Notes under the pieces: model-generated
What the model saw: the letters and a program-made list of their open reading frames with translations, nothing else
The model's database searches: none
Told to the model about the DNA's origin: nothing
Origin: Crocosphaera chwakensis CCY0110
GTDB lineage: Bacteria; Cyanobacteriota; Cyanobacteriia; Cyanobacteriales; Microcystaceae
Length of the DNA stretch: 64,000 nucleotides
Direction: 5' to 3'
Assembly: GCF_000169335.1 (NCBI RefSeq)
Contig: NZ_AAXW01000008.1
Coordinates: 1 to 64,000, forward strand
Position numbers and translations under genes: made by a program
Shown here: positions 43,036-52,787 of the stretch, piece by piece
Layout: every line of letters starts with the position of its first letter
How positions within the stretch are numbered: position 1 is the stretch's first letter

Positions 43036-45729
43036 TTAACCACCCACTTTAACCACTGGTTCAAAACTAGGAACCACCAACTCCCGATCTTGTTTAGTTA
43101 ACTTGTTATACAAGCGTTCAGTGTTGGGGAAGTTGGCCGCAGGAAGGGTCGGGAAACGACGATAGGGAACTGTATCTTCTCCAAATAATTGGAGATATTC
43201 CATACTATTTACCATTGCCCCAATAAAGCCACGAATTCCTTGAGTGGCTAAAATTTGATTGTATTTTTGAATCTCTTTTTGAGTTAAAGGCGCACGACCT
43301 AAGAAATGTTTAGTTCCTAGTTCGATCACCTTCGTGTTGGGGTAAGGAGTATAGAACTCTTTGATATAGAGATCAGAATATCCTAACCCTTGAATAAACT
43401 CTTTAACGGTGATTTCTCCATTGCCTAACTTACTTTCAAGAGCAGTAAATTCAGCTTGAATAATGTACGGGTCAAGATCCCGTTCAAAAATCTGACGATA
43501 AGCAGCACGAATAGCATTTTGTAAGGCTACTTTGTCGGTTGTGGTTAACAACTTAAAGATTTTAGTTTGCTGACGTTGGGTACTAACCCCTTGATTAACA
43601 CGGAACTTAATTTCAGGTTCGGTGCGGTTATCCGAAACTTGACCCAATTCCACAAATCTTGGGGTCACTTCCTTATCAACTCGCTTACCAATATCCTCTT
43701 TGATCGCACCAGGACGAGCCATGCGTAACTGCATTCCACCAGGGGTCAAATACCGTTCATAAGGAACCGTATCTTCACCAAAGGCTTCAGTGTATTCGTT
43801 ACTATCAATCATGGCATCTACTAAGGCATAAAACCCTTTCTTAGAAGCCAAATCAAAGTAAGCGTTCATTTCTTGGCGACCGTAGGTAGGACGACCCAAG
43901 AGACGACGGTGAATATATTCGATCGCTTTAACCACATAGAAAGGAGTCCAATAGGTCTTGAGGAAAACCTCAGACTTGGCCAGATTTTTGATAAACTCTC
44001 GTAGGGTAATATCGCCATTTTCTAGCTTAATTTCGGCAACTTTTAACCGTTGTCCTTCATAGACATCTCGGCCAAACACCTGACGATAAGCAGCACGAAT
44101 CACTGCTTGAGTGGAACTCTCGCCAAATTTAACACTCGCTCCATTGCTACTACCAGGAAGTTCATTGTTGAGACGGAAAACTTTTGCTCCTAAACTACCA
44201 GGAAACTCACCCCGTGCTGCAGGATTACTGTTTTGGTTGTTAATACCAGCACCACGGTGAATTAAAATCCGTTTCGTATCTTTACTAAAGGGAGCAGGAC
44301 TCTTGCTGGGATTACGGGTCTCTTTCGGGAAAATTGCCCCAAATTGAATTTCTAGGGGATCGTTTCCAGAACCATAAACGTGCTGATCTGGTAAGGGTTG
44401 ATTATACTTGGCAAAGGTCGTAATAAATTGAGGAACCTTACGAAAAGGCGCACTGTAATTAAACAGGTCTTGCTGCATTCCCCAGTTACGACATTCTTGC
44501 GCTTCTTGCCCTAAACCGCGCAGGTAAGGAACGGTTTCTTCTCCGAAGTAATCAGCGTACTCTTGAGAGTCTACTAACGCATCCACTAAAGCAGCCAGTC
44601 CACCGTCAGAAACGATAGCAAAGTAGTTTTGGACTTCTTCGCGAGAACTAGGACCACGGCCTAAAATATGACGAAAAGCTAATTCTAAAGCCCGACTGTT
44701 AATGAAGGGTTCAAAGAATTGCTTACGATAAAGAGGAGACTTACAGAGTCTGCGGACAAACTCTTTCATCGATATGTCACCATTTTTCACCTGAGATTCT
44801 AGGTAAGAAATGGATTGACTATAAGCTTTGGTAATATCTCTCTCAAACAGTTGACGATAGGCTGCTCTGATGATTTCCCCTTTCTCCAATTCAGATAAGC
44901 CGGGCTTCATCACAAATTTTTGACGGGTAACAGAGGCATTAAAATAGCTCTGAGGCAGTTCTAACCCTTGTAAGTCATCAGAAGGACGTTGACGTAACTT
45001 ATTTGAGGGAGTTGGTGCTTTGAATTCTGTGATTAAGACATCAAAGTATTCGGTAACAATGGCTTGTGCTTCTGCATCTTGACGAAAATACTCTCTAGAA
45101 GCAGCCCGCATTTCTTGCAGTGCCACTAAAGTCGCATCCGTAGAACAAGCTCTTTCGATGATTTCTCTTAAACCACGGGTATTGACTACGATGATGCTAG
45201 GATCACCGGCCACAATGGCATAGGTGACATAGCGCAAAAACCAAGACATATCTCTCAAGGACTTCTGCATATTGCTCGGTCCATAGCGAGATATATTAAT
45301 CGGGCGAAATCCGGGGGGAATCGGTCCGCTAGAGCTAAAAATGGAGCGTAACCCTCCAAATAAGCCGCCGCCACCCCCACCACTTTCTACGTAGGTTTCG
45401 TTTCCTGGTTGGGCTGTTTGGGTTGCCCCTGCCATGGCCAGTTCTTTTTTGGGGGCTTCCACTGGGGGTTTTTCTAGATACGCCATGGGCGATCCCCCAG
45501 TGAAGATCCGGTTAGCTGCCCGTGACACAATTAAATCTGAATTGGTCGTTATGGTTTGGGCGATCGCCAGTCTCTTCTGTCCAGACTGGAAATAGGTAAC
45601 TAATTCATTGAGTTCTGTCTTTGCTAAAAAGCGATCCTGTTGCTCAGCTTGACTAATGGCTGAGACGGGAACGGTTTGATAGAGTTGGGGTCTTGCTAAC
45701 GAGCTTCCACCACTTGCCTTTACACTCAT
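43036..45729 (-). CDS. apcE: Phycobilisome core-membrane linker ApcE (Lcm)
   Basis: This is the large linker and terminal energy emitter that builds the allophycocyanin core and attaches it to the thylakoid. The 897-aa product has an N-terminal phycobiliprotein-like domain (1-240), with chromophore Cys195 in RACSTDAT and the Gly-rich loop insertion at ~80-145. Three linker (REP) domains follow, each with an IRAAYRQ start (about 285, 545 and 740). Three repeats indicate a three-cylinder core. It stands alone, with about 235 bp of leader; apcAB are not in the window. Confidence 0.97.
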   Translation of the reverse strand: MSVKASGGSSLARPQLYQTVPVSAISQAEQQDRFLAKTELNELVTYFQSGQKRLAIAQTITTNSDLIVSRAANRIFTGGSPMAYLEKPPVEAPKKELAMAGATQTAQPGNETYVESGGGGGGLFGGLRSIFSSSGPIPPGFRPINISRYGPSNMQKSLRDMSWFLRYVTYAIVAGDPSIIVVNTRGLREIIERACSTDATLVALQEMRAASREYFRQDAEAQAIVTEYFDVLITEFKAPTPSNKLRQRPSDDLQGLELPQSYFNASVTRQKFVMKPGLSELEKGEIIRAAYRQLFERDITKAYSQSISYLESQVKNGDISMKEFVRRLCKSPLYRKQFFEPFINSRALELAFRHILGRGPSSREEVQNYFAIVSDGGLAALVDALVDSQEYADYFGEETVPYLRGLGQEAQECRNWGMQQDLFNYSAPFRKVPQFITTFAKYNQPLPDQHVYGSGNDPLEIQFGAIFPKETRNPSKSPAPFSKDTKRILIHRGAGINNQNSNPAARGEFPGSLGAKVFRLNNELPGSSNGASVKFGESSTQAVIRAAYRQVFGRDVYEGQRLKVAEIKLENGDITLREFIKNLAKSEVFLKTYWTPFYVVKAIEYIHRRLLGRPTYGRQEMNAYFDLASKKGFYALVDAMIDSNEYTEAFGEDTVPYERYLTPGGMQLRMARPGAIKEDIGKRVDKEVTPRFVELGQVSDNRTEPEIKFRVNQGVSTQRQQTKIFKLLTTTDKVALQNAIRAAYRQIFERDLDPYIIQAEFTALESKLGNGEITVKEFIQGLGYSDLYIKEFYTPYPNTKVIELGTKHFLGRAPLTQKEIQKYNQILATQGIRGFIGAMVNSMEYLQLFGEDTVPYRRFPTLPAANFPNTERLYNKLTKQDRELVVPSFEPVVKVGG

Positions 45730-45964
45730 TGGATTTCAACTATCTCCCATGAAAAAAATTGCTAATCTACTCCTCGATGGAGTTCAGATGTTTGCAACAT
45801 CTTGATTAAAACCAGATGTTTCTTAAAAAGTTAATCAGCATCTAGATTAAACTGTTTCGGGCTTTCTGAGGAGTTTTGTAACAAAATGTATCCTTTCTAT
45901 CTTCATTATTCTTTATCTTGACAAAATCACATTTATGTGAATTTAGAAAAAAGTAATAGTGAAA
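45730..45964. promoter_or_regulatory. apcE leader and promoter region
   Basis: About 235 bp separate apcE from the Uma2 pseudogene. On the minus strand there is an AACATCTGGTTT...AAACATCTGA direct repetition (ACATCTG twice, near 45785-45820) and GGGAGA about 12 bp before the apcE ATG. A long 5' leader is usual for phycobilisome genes. The promoter elements cannot be fixed by eye. Confidence 0.4.
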
Positions 45965-46536
45965 TTAATAATATTCGTCGAAGGTTAAGAATTTATGACC
46001 ATCAGGTCGAAATATCTCTAAAGTTTCTGAGGTTAATTCAAACTTTATTCCGAGTGTGGGACTTACCCAACCCTTCATTTCTTCAATCACATTTAACTCC
46101 CCATTATTCCTTAACCACCCTTGTAAATCAATTTTATCGGGGTCATAGATATAATATTCTTCAACTCCATGATGTTCATAAAATTTGAACTTTTTAGCCA
46201 TTTCTAATAAACGTTTTCCTGGGGATAAAATCTCAAAAACCACTTGAGGAGAAACATTATCTTCTACCCATTGTCGATAGGAACCACGATCGCCTTTTGG
46301 TCTTCCAAACACTATCATAATATCGGGTGCTTGACGAGTCTTATTATCTCCTTCGATGGGATACCAAAGTAAATCACCAGCTACAAAAATGTTAGGATTA
46401 TCAGCAAATAATAATTCTAAATTTTCTTTAATAACTCTATCCAACGAAACTATTTTGTATTATCTGACATGGGGGTTCCATCTCTTTCAGGATAGATAAT
46501 ATTAGATTGATTTGCTCTAGAAACTGATTCTACCAT
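45965..46536 (-). pseudogene. Uma2-family (DUF820) endonuclease-like pseudogene
   Basis: The gene would start at the ATG at 46536 (MVESVSRANQSNIIYPERDG). Codon 29 (46450-46452) is TAG, and a frame change follows within the next ten codons, before VIKENLELLF. From there the 159-residue remainder is intact, with APDIMIVFG, VVFEILSPG and the EYYIYDPD segment of the PD-(D/E)XK core. A TTG at 46444 could allow a shortened product, but the first ~30 residues would be missing. These genes are numerous and often decayed in cyanobacteria. Confidence 0.8.
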
Positions 46537-46552
46537 TGTCTTTTTCTTTTAA

Positions 46553-47497
46553 TTATAAGTTAGTTTTACTTTTATTGTTCTTGTCAGAACTAAAACTAAT
46601 ATTTGATGATTCATAATTAGGGGGTTCTACATGAATGATAATCCGAATTGGAGCAAATTTTTCTTTTAAAATTCTTTCAATTTCTTCGGTTATTTTATGA
46701 GAAGTTTTCACATCTTGTGCATTAACAATTAAGTGCATTTCTAAAAAAACTTGTCGTCCAACTATTCCCCGTGAAGCAATATCATGACAGTTGATAACAC
46801 CAGGAACATTCATAACAATTTCATAAATCTTTTCGGGTGCGATCGCCATTTCATCTACTAACCAAGGTAAATTAGATCGCACCACTTCCCAACCACTATA
46901 AAAGACTAAAATGGCTACAGGAAACGCAAAAATAATATCTAACCATTGTAGTTGAGGTAAGTTAAATTGTTCACCTTGCCAAATTCCAATTAATCCTAAT
47001 AACACCATAATAGTTACCCAAATATCACTCATGGTGTGATAAGCATCAGCAATTAAAATCGGACTATCTACCTCTTTTCCTATTTTTCGCTCATAGAAAG
47101 CAACAAAAATATTGATCCCTAAAACAATCAATAAAATCCATAATTGTTCTGGTGAAATAGTAACCGAATCGCCACCATGCCAAATTTTGTCTATAGCACC
47201 TTGTATAATTTCAAAACAAGCAATTCCTAAAAAAGCAGCAATTCCTAACGCTGCTACTCCCTCATATTTTTGATGTCCATAAGGATGACGGCGATCAGGA
47301 GTAGGGGAAGAAAAATGACTGGCTACTAACCCTAAAATATTATTAGCACTATCGGTAACACTATGAAGCGCATCTGCTTGTAAACTTAAAGAACCTGTTA
47401 TAATTCCGACAATCGCTTTTAACCCCATCACCAATAAGTTAAGCAATAGCGTTATTAGTAACACTCGACGGACTTGAGAACGATTATCTTTTGTCAC
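46553..47497 (-). CDS. Cation diffusion facilitator (CDF) transporter
   Basis: This is an inner-membrane metal/proton antiporter of 314 aa with about six helices and a cytoplasmic C-terminal domain (~215-300). The transport-site motifs are DALHSVTDSANN in helix 2 and DAYHTMSDIW in helix 5; both have the HxxxD pattern, typical of Zn/Fe/Mn-type members. The loop PDRRHPYGHQKYE is a family hallmark. Metal specificity cannot be settled from sequence. Confidence 0.92.
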   Translation of the reverse strand: MTKDNRSQVRRVLLITLLLNLLVMGLKAIVGIITGSLSLQADALHSVTDSANNILGLVASHFSSPTPDRRHPYGHQKYEGVAALGIAAFLGIACFEIIQGAIDKIWHGGDSVTISPEQLWILLIVLGINIFVAFYERKIGKEVDSPILIADAYHTMSDIWVTIMVLLGLIGIWQGEQFNLPQLQWLDIIFAFPVAILVFYSGWEVVRSNLPWLVDEMAIAPEKIYEIVMNVPGVINCHDIASRGIVGRQVFLEMHLIVNAQDVKTSHKITEEIERILKEKFAPIRIIIHVEPPNYESSNISFSSDKNNKSKTNL

Positions 47498-47573
47498 AAT
47501 ATTTATATAAACCGTACAGGGTTAACCATTAGTTGAGATAATAGGGATCTTAGTTATATTATAGTGTTTGGTA

Positions 47574-47918
47574 ATGACTCAACTTACCCTTAATTTAGTA
47601 CAAGGATCGGTTAGGTTTAATTTTTCTGCTGAAGCTGCAACCTCTCTTAAATCAGAAATTGATCAATTAATGCAACAATTGAAAACTGTGGCTGCTAATG
47701 CAGGAAGTGGGCAACGGCCAAAACCTGAAAAACCGATGGAATATCGATACACAGGAGAGATATTTTTAGAAGTTTTCTGTAATCCTAATATTTATCCCAG
47801 TCCTTTTGCAGCCAAAGTCTTATTAACGGTTCGAGATGACAAAATACGCTTAACCACAGAAGCAGAATTAACTCGTCTTATTGAAGATTTAGGACAGTAT
47901 TTAGAACAAGTTAGTTAA
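47574..47918 (+). CDS. Cyanobacterial conserved hypothetical protein
   Basis: The product is 114 aa from the ATG at 47574; the frame can also open two codons earlier at TTG. It appears soluble, with an amphipathic helix (ATSLKSEIDQLMQQLKTVAA) and a strand-rich second half that contains FCNPNIYPSPFAAKVLLTV. I do not recognise an assigned function. It is divergent from the CDF gene, with ~75 bp between the starts. Confidence 0.65.
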   Translation: MTQLTLNLVQGSVRFNFSAEAATSLKSEIDQLMQQLKTVAANAGSGQRPKPEKPMEYRYTGEIFLEVFCNPNIYPSPFAAKVLLTVRDDKIRLTTEAELTRLIEDLGQYLEQVS

Positions 47919-47990
47919 TCCTCTGTCTTTCCTGTTGCGGTCAAGATTTAGTCAATTTATAATTAGATTGTTTTATTTGTTGTAGGTTCC

Positions 47991-48803
47991 TTGTCTAAAC
48001 TACGTCTGGATCTCCTTTTAGTGGAACGTAATTTCTGTTCCTCCCGTCAACAAGCACAACGCTGTATTCGGGCTGGAGAAGTTAAAGTTAATCAAAGAAT
48101 TATTGATAAACCTGGAACGGAAGTTAAGATCACAGCAGACATTGAACTCAAACAAAAACCCCCCTACGTCTCTCGCGGTGGTCTTAAACTCGAAAAAGCT
48201 CTAAAACTCTTCAAAATTCCTGTAGAAGACCGAATATGTCTCGATGGTGGCATTTCTACAGGGGGGTTTACCGATTGTTTATTACAAGTCGGGGCAAAAC
48301 AAGTTTACGGCGTAGATGTAGGTTATGGACAAGTCGCTTGGTCATTACGCCAGGATCAGCGAGTGATCTTAAAAGAAAGAACAAACTTCCGTTATCTTAC
48401 TCCTGAAGAATTATATCAAGGTAATCCCAAAGCAGATTTAGGGGTCATGGATGTTTCTTTTATTTCCTTAATAAAAGTCTTAGAACCCTTATGGAATCTG
48501 CTACAAGAACCCAGAGAAGTGATTTTATTAATCAAACCTCAATTTGAAGTGGGGCGATCGCGGGTTGGTAAAAAAGGAGTAGTTCGAGATCCTCACGATC
48601 ATACTCAAGCCATTTATCAAGTGTTACAAACTGCTTATACTTTCGGTTGGTTTTGTTGTGGGTTAACTGTTTCTCCTATTACTGGACCGGCTGGAAATAC
48701 GGAATATTTAGCATGGTTGCGTTGCGATCGCGGAACTCACAACTATTCTTTAGATATTATTACCCAATTGACTATCGGTAATTTGACAGAATTAACCCTC
48801 TAA
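47991..48803 (+). CDS. tlyA: TlyA-family rRNA methyltransferase
   Basis: This 270-aa protein has an N-terminal S4 RNA-binding domain (1-62; QAQRCIRAGEVKVN) and a FtsJ-like Rossmann methyltransferase domain (~78-250). The start is TTG (SKLRLDLLLVERN), in line with family length. The SAM region begins at CLDGGISTGGFTDCLLQ, and DVSFIS and LIKPQFE are further motifs, with the KDK/E-type catalytic residues in place. TlyA proteins 2'-O-methylate rRNA cytidines; some relatives are called hemolysins. Confidence 0.9.
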   Translation: MSKLRLDLLLVERNFCSSRQQAQRCIRAGEVKVNQRIIDKPGTEVKITADIELKQKPPYVSRGGLKLEKALKLFKIPVEDRICLDGGISTGGFTDCLLQVGAKQVYGVDVGYGQVAWSLRQDQRVILKERTNFRYLTPEELYQGNPKADLGVMDVSFISLIKVLEPLWNLLQEPREVILLIKPQFEVGRSRVGKKGVVRDPHDHTQAIYQVLQTAYTFGWFCCGLTVSPITGPAGNTEYLAWLRCDRGTHNYSLDIITQLTIGNLTELTL

Positions 48804-49169
48804 ATTTGGTGAATTTACTAATACTGCATAAATAAATTTAATTAAGTAACAAAATATTCTTACTTTTATAGAATTATTTAGAGAATTACGTAGAAGCATA
48901 AAAATCAACTTACACTTTCATTCCAAGATTTTCAGTACGTGAAATCCACATAATTTTAGGCTAAAAATCTAATTTTAGTTTTTTTGTTGCCCTTAAATCA
49001 GTATTTTTATCCTGTTTTTTTTATAAAAACCAATTTTAAGTATTATTTTTTACATATTTTTTTGCTCAGTAATTATTGAAATTTAATCAAAAATAGAATC
49101 AAAAACCAGTGCTTTCTCGATTCTATTTTAGGAATCACAAAACATAGAATTAAAAAATAACAAAAATAT
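48804..49169. other. 366-bp AT-rich leader
   Basis: This region precedes the serralysin-like gene. It is very AT-rich with several T-runs and no gene. It probably holds the promoter. No clear Shine-Dalgarno sequence is present. Confidence 0.35.
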
Positions 49170-52100
49170 GTGACTAGAATCACGAAATTACTAGCACTTT
49201 GCTCATTTACACAGTTAAGTAAATGGCAATCACTAAATAGAAATCAAAATTTTATGAATATGTTACTGAATCAAAAACTAACAGAAAAAGTATTAAAACA
49301 AGAAGATAACGATTTTAATCAACATAATCTATCGGTCAATAATATTAGATGTGCTTGTCCTGGTTGTGTTAATGGAACCCTCCAGACTAATAACACTACT
49401 AATAGTAGCACTAGCGGAAGTAGCTCTACCTCTTCTAATTCTGCACTGATATCTCCACCAATTGAAGGTGTTTTATCTGGTTATCAATGGAATCTAGGTA
49501 TAGATAGAATCATTACCTATAGTTTTTTTGAAGATGACGATTTTTCTAACTCCTATTACGGCTCAGAATCAGGAGTAAAAGAAGTTAGCAACGCAGTTAA
49601 AAACAGTTATAGAGAAATTTTTTCTTGGTTAGAAAACGTTATTAATGTCGATTTTGTTGAAGTTGATGAAATTAATAAAGATACATACGGTGACATCCGT
49701 ATTCAGGATTCTAACAATCCCAATTATGCCTATGCTTATTATCCCACCAGTGCCTATTCAAAAGTTGCTGGGGATGTTCATTTAAACTCCAATTATGACC
49801 GTCTCGGAGATACTAATGGTTTCCAACACGATCCTGGAAAACATGGTTACATGACCTTAGTCCATGAACTAGGCCATGCACTGGGATTATCCCATACCCA
49901 TAGTGGAACCCCATTATCCAGTGAGTTAGATAATACAGATAACTCTGTAATGACCTACAATTTTACTGGGAATTCTGCAGCTACTTTTATGCCTCTTGAT
50001 ATTGCAGCTTTACAACACTTATATGGGGCGAAAAGTCACAATGCTGGAGATACGACCTATGTCTTTGGCAATTATATTGATCAAGTCAGTGTTAATGGCA
50101 TTTCTCTTGTAGAAACCTCTAATCGAACCAAACAAACTCTCTGGGACTCTGATGGCATTGATACCTTAGATTTTTCGGGTTTAAATGCTCAAAGTAGTGG
50201 ATTTCATCTCGATTTAAGAGGAGGGGGACTTCTAAGTAAGACATTTAGCACTACAACCAGCTATTCTACTGCAATATCTTACGATTTTGAGGTAGAAAAT
50301 GTGATCAACTCTAGTAGTGATGACAAAATTTATCTCAACAATGTGAAAAATGAGATTAGGGGTTATGATACCAATCGAGTTACTGGCAACGATAAAATCT
50401 ATTATGCGACCAATGAGGACATTCTAAAATTAGATTATAGTTCGCATGAAGTTACTACTAGGCAAAGTGGTCAAAACTTGATTATTAATTTAGGCAGTAA
50501 TGGTTCTGTTGAGTTAGTCGATTATTATGCTGATACCAGTAATCAAATCCAAATTCTTTACAGTGATATAGAACCAACTGCTGATCCTAATACTGACCCT
50601 GATCCCGATCCTGATCCCGTAACTGACAATCAGATCATCGCTCAAATGGGTCGAATTACAAATTTAGACCATAACAGTCAAACAATTCTTCTCGATCACA
50701 ATTTCATCAATCCTGTTATCTTTGCTCAACCCTTATCTTACAATGGTTCCGATCCTTCCATTGTCAGAATTACCGATATTCAAGGCGATCGCTTTTCAGT
50801 CAATGTTCAAGAAACCACTTTAATTAATGGCAATACCCACAGTGGTAATCATACCCAAGAAACCTTTAGTTTTTTAGTCTTAGAACAAGGAGTTTGGCAA
50901 CTCTCTGATGGTACGATTATCGAAGTGGGTACAGTCACCACCGACGCTACCACTCGCTCTGATTGGCATAATATTACCTTTAATCATGATTTTACAGATA
51001 CCCCCATTGTTTTAACTCAAGTTCAAACGGATAATGATGGCACTTTCGTAAGAACCCGTCAAAATAATACAACCAATAATGGCTTTCAAGTTGCTTTAGA
51101 AGAAGAAGAAGCTTATCTTAATAGTGGCCATGGTTCAGAAACCATTGCTTGGTTAGCTATTTCCCCAGGACAAGGAAATTGGGATGGAAACACCTTTATT
51201 GCTGGAAATACAGGAGATCAAGTTACCCATGATTGGCATACTCTCGATTTTGGTAACACCTTCAACACAACCCCTCAATTCCTAGGAAATATTGCTAGTT
51301 ATGATGGTGGTGATTCTTCAGGGTTAAGACATCGCAATCTGAGCAATGGACAGGTGGAAATCATGATCGAAGAAGACACCAGTAGGGATAGTGAGATCAA
51401 TCACACCACCGAAGTTGTCAATTTCTTTGCTATTGACAAAATAGGAACTTTAACTGGATCAACTAATCTCGATCCTAATACTGACCCTGATCCTGACCCC
51501 ACAACTAATAATCAGACCATTGCTGAAATGGGTCAAATTACAAATTTAGACCATAACAATCAAACAATTCTTCTCGATCACAATTTCATCAATCCTGTTA
51601 TCTTTGCTCAACCCTTATCTTACAATGGTTCCGATCCTTCCATTGTCAGAATTACCGATATTCAAGGCGATCGCTTTTCAGTCAATGTTCAAGAAACCAC
51701 TTTAATTAATGGCAATACCCACAGTGGTAATCATACCCAAGAAACCTTTAGTTTTTTAGTCTTAGAACAAGGAGTTTGGCAACTCTCTGATGGTACGATT
51801 ATCGAAGTGGGTACAGTCACCACCGACGCTACCACTCGCTCTGATTGGCATAATATTACCTTTAATCATGATTTTACAGATACCCCCATTGTTTTAACTC
51901 AAGTTCAAACGGATAATGATGGCACTTTCGTAAGAACCCGTCAAAATAATACAACCAATAATGGCTTTCAAGTTGCTTTAGAAGAAGAAGAAGCTTATCT
52001 TAATAGTGGCCATGGTTCAGAAACCATTGCTTGGTTAGCTATTTCCCCAGGACAAGGAAATTGGGATGGAAACACCTTTATTGCTGGAAATACAGGAGAT

Positions 52101-52667
52101 CAAGTTACCCATGATTGGCATACTCTCGATTTTGGTAACACCTTCAACACAACCCCTCAATTCCTAGGAAATATTGCTAGTTATGATGGTGGTGATTCTT
52201 CAGGGTTAAGACATCGCAATCTGAGCAATGGACAGGTGGAAATCATGATCGAAGAAGACACCAGTAGGGATGATGAAACCAGCCACACCACCGAAGCTGT
52301 CAATTTCTTTGCTATTGAAGGAACAGGAACCTTAACTGGGTCAGCTAAGGCTGATGCTTTACTGGGATCAATGAAACAGCAACTGGGATCAGCAGGAGAA
52401 GATAGCTTTGTGGTAGGAGATGCTACAGAATCATTCTATGATAACTATGGACAGCAAGATTATCTTGAAATCTCTGGGTTTGATACTTCCCAAGATATGA
52501 TTCAATTACACGGAAACGCCAATGATTACGCTATCGGCGCGTCTCCTCTTAGAAGTAATGATCAAGGTATTTTCCTCAAAGTTGCTGGTATGCAAGACGA
52601 ATTAGTGGCTATCGTTAAAGATAGTAATAATTTGGATTTGAACAGTAACAATTTTGTCTTTGCTTAA
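49170..52667 (+). CDS. Serralysin-like secreted metalloprotease with duplicated domains
   Basis: The product is 1165 aa from GTG; an ATG at 49254 is an alternative start. A CACPGC element is near 61-66. The M10 metalloprotease domain (~100-290) has HELGHALGLSH (232-242) and the Met-turn SVMTY (259-263). A beta-rich stretch with DTLDFSGL follows (to ~470), then two almost identical 294-residue units (~488-775 and ~782-1068), each built from three related ~90-residue beta modules and preceded by a PDPDP linker. The C-terminus resembles cyanobacterial type I secretion tails (DMIQLHG, GIFLK). It is probably extracellular; substrates are unknown. Confidence 0.85.
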   Translation: MTRITKLLALCSFTQLSKWQSLNRNQNFMNMLLNQKLTEKVLKQEDNDFNQHNLSVNNIRCACPGCVNGTLQTNNTTNSSTSGSSSTSSNSALISPPIEGVLSGYQWNLGIDRIITYSFFEDDDFSNSYYGSESGVKEVSNAVKNSYREIFSWLENVINVDFVEVDEINKDTYGDIRIQDSNNPNYAYAYYPTSAYSKVAGDVHLNSNYDRLGDTNGFQHDPGKHGYMTLVHELGHALGLSHTHSGTPLSSELDNTDNSVMTYNFTGNSAATFMPLDIAALQHLYGAKSHNAGDTTYVFGNYIDQVSVNGISLVETSNRTKQTLWDSDGIDTLDFSGLNAQSSGFHLDLRGGGLLSKTFSTTTSYSTAISYDFEVENVINSSSDDKIYLNNVKNEIRGYDTNRVTGNDKIYYATNEDILKLDYSSHEVTTRQSGQNLIINLGSNGSVELVDYYADTSNQIQILYSDIEPTADPNTDPDPDPDPVTDNQIIAQMGRITNLDHNSQTILLDHNFINPVIFAQPLSYNGSDPSIVRITDIQGDRFSVNVQETTLINGNTHSGNHTQETFSFLVLEQGVWQLSDGTIIEVGTVTTDATTRSDWHNITFNHDFTDTPIVLTQVQTDNDGTFVRTRQNNTTNNGFQVALEEEEAYLNSGHGSETIAWLAISPGQGNWDGNTFIAGNTGDQVTHDWHTLDFGNTFNTTPQFLGNIASYDGGDSSGLRHRNLSNGQVEIMIEEDTSRDSEINHTTEVVNFFAIDKIGTLTGSTNLDPNTDPDPDPTTNNQTIAEMGQITNLDHNNQTILLDHNFINPVIFAQPLSYNGSDPSIVRITDIQGDRFSVNVQETTLINGNTHSGNHTQETFSFLVLEQGVWQLSDGTIIEVGTVTTDATTRSDWHNITFNHDFTDTPIVLTQVQTDNDGTFVRTRQNNTTNNGFQVALEEEEAYLNSGHGSETIAWLAISPGQGNWDGNTFIAGNTGDQVTHDWHTLDFGNTFNTTPQFLGNIASYDGGDSSGLRHRNLSNGQVEIMIEEDTSRDDETSHTTEAVNFFAIEGTGTLTGSAKADALLGSMKQQLGSAGEDSFVVGDATESFYDNYGQQDYLEISGFDTSQDMIQLHGNANDYAIGASPLRSNDQGIFLKVAGMQDELVAIVKDSNNLDLNSNNFVFA
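50655..52270 (+). repeat. 882-bp tandem in-frame duplication
   Basis: The DNA from about 50655 to 51388 recurs with a shift of exactly 882 bp (e.g. 50701 corresponds to 51583). The central ~700 bp appear identical at every base I compared. The edges diverge (PDPDP linker, and SEINH versus DETSH). The second copy ends near 52270. Confidence 0.88.
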
Positions 52668-52787
52668 TCTGTAGTAATTGTTATGAGGGGATGAGGTACT
52701 GGATATAAATTTCCCCTAACCCCTCTCTACTAATTGAATTTGGAGAAAGATACACGCGCCTACAGTAGCTGAGAACTACAATTTCCA

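Noticed and set aside
45937..46188. An 83-codon plus-strand frame
   Set aside because: It is antisense to the Uma2 pseudogene and shows no family features.
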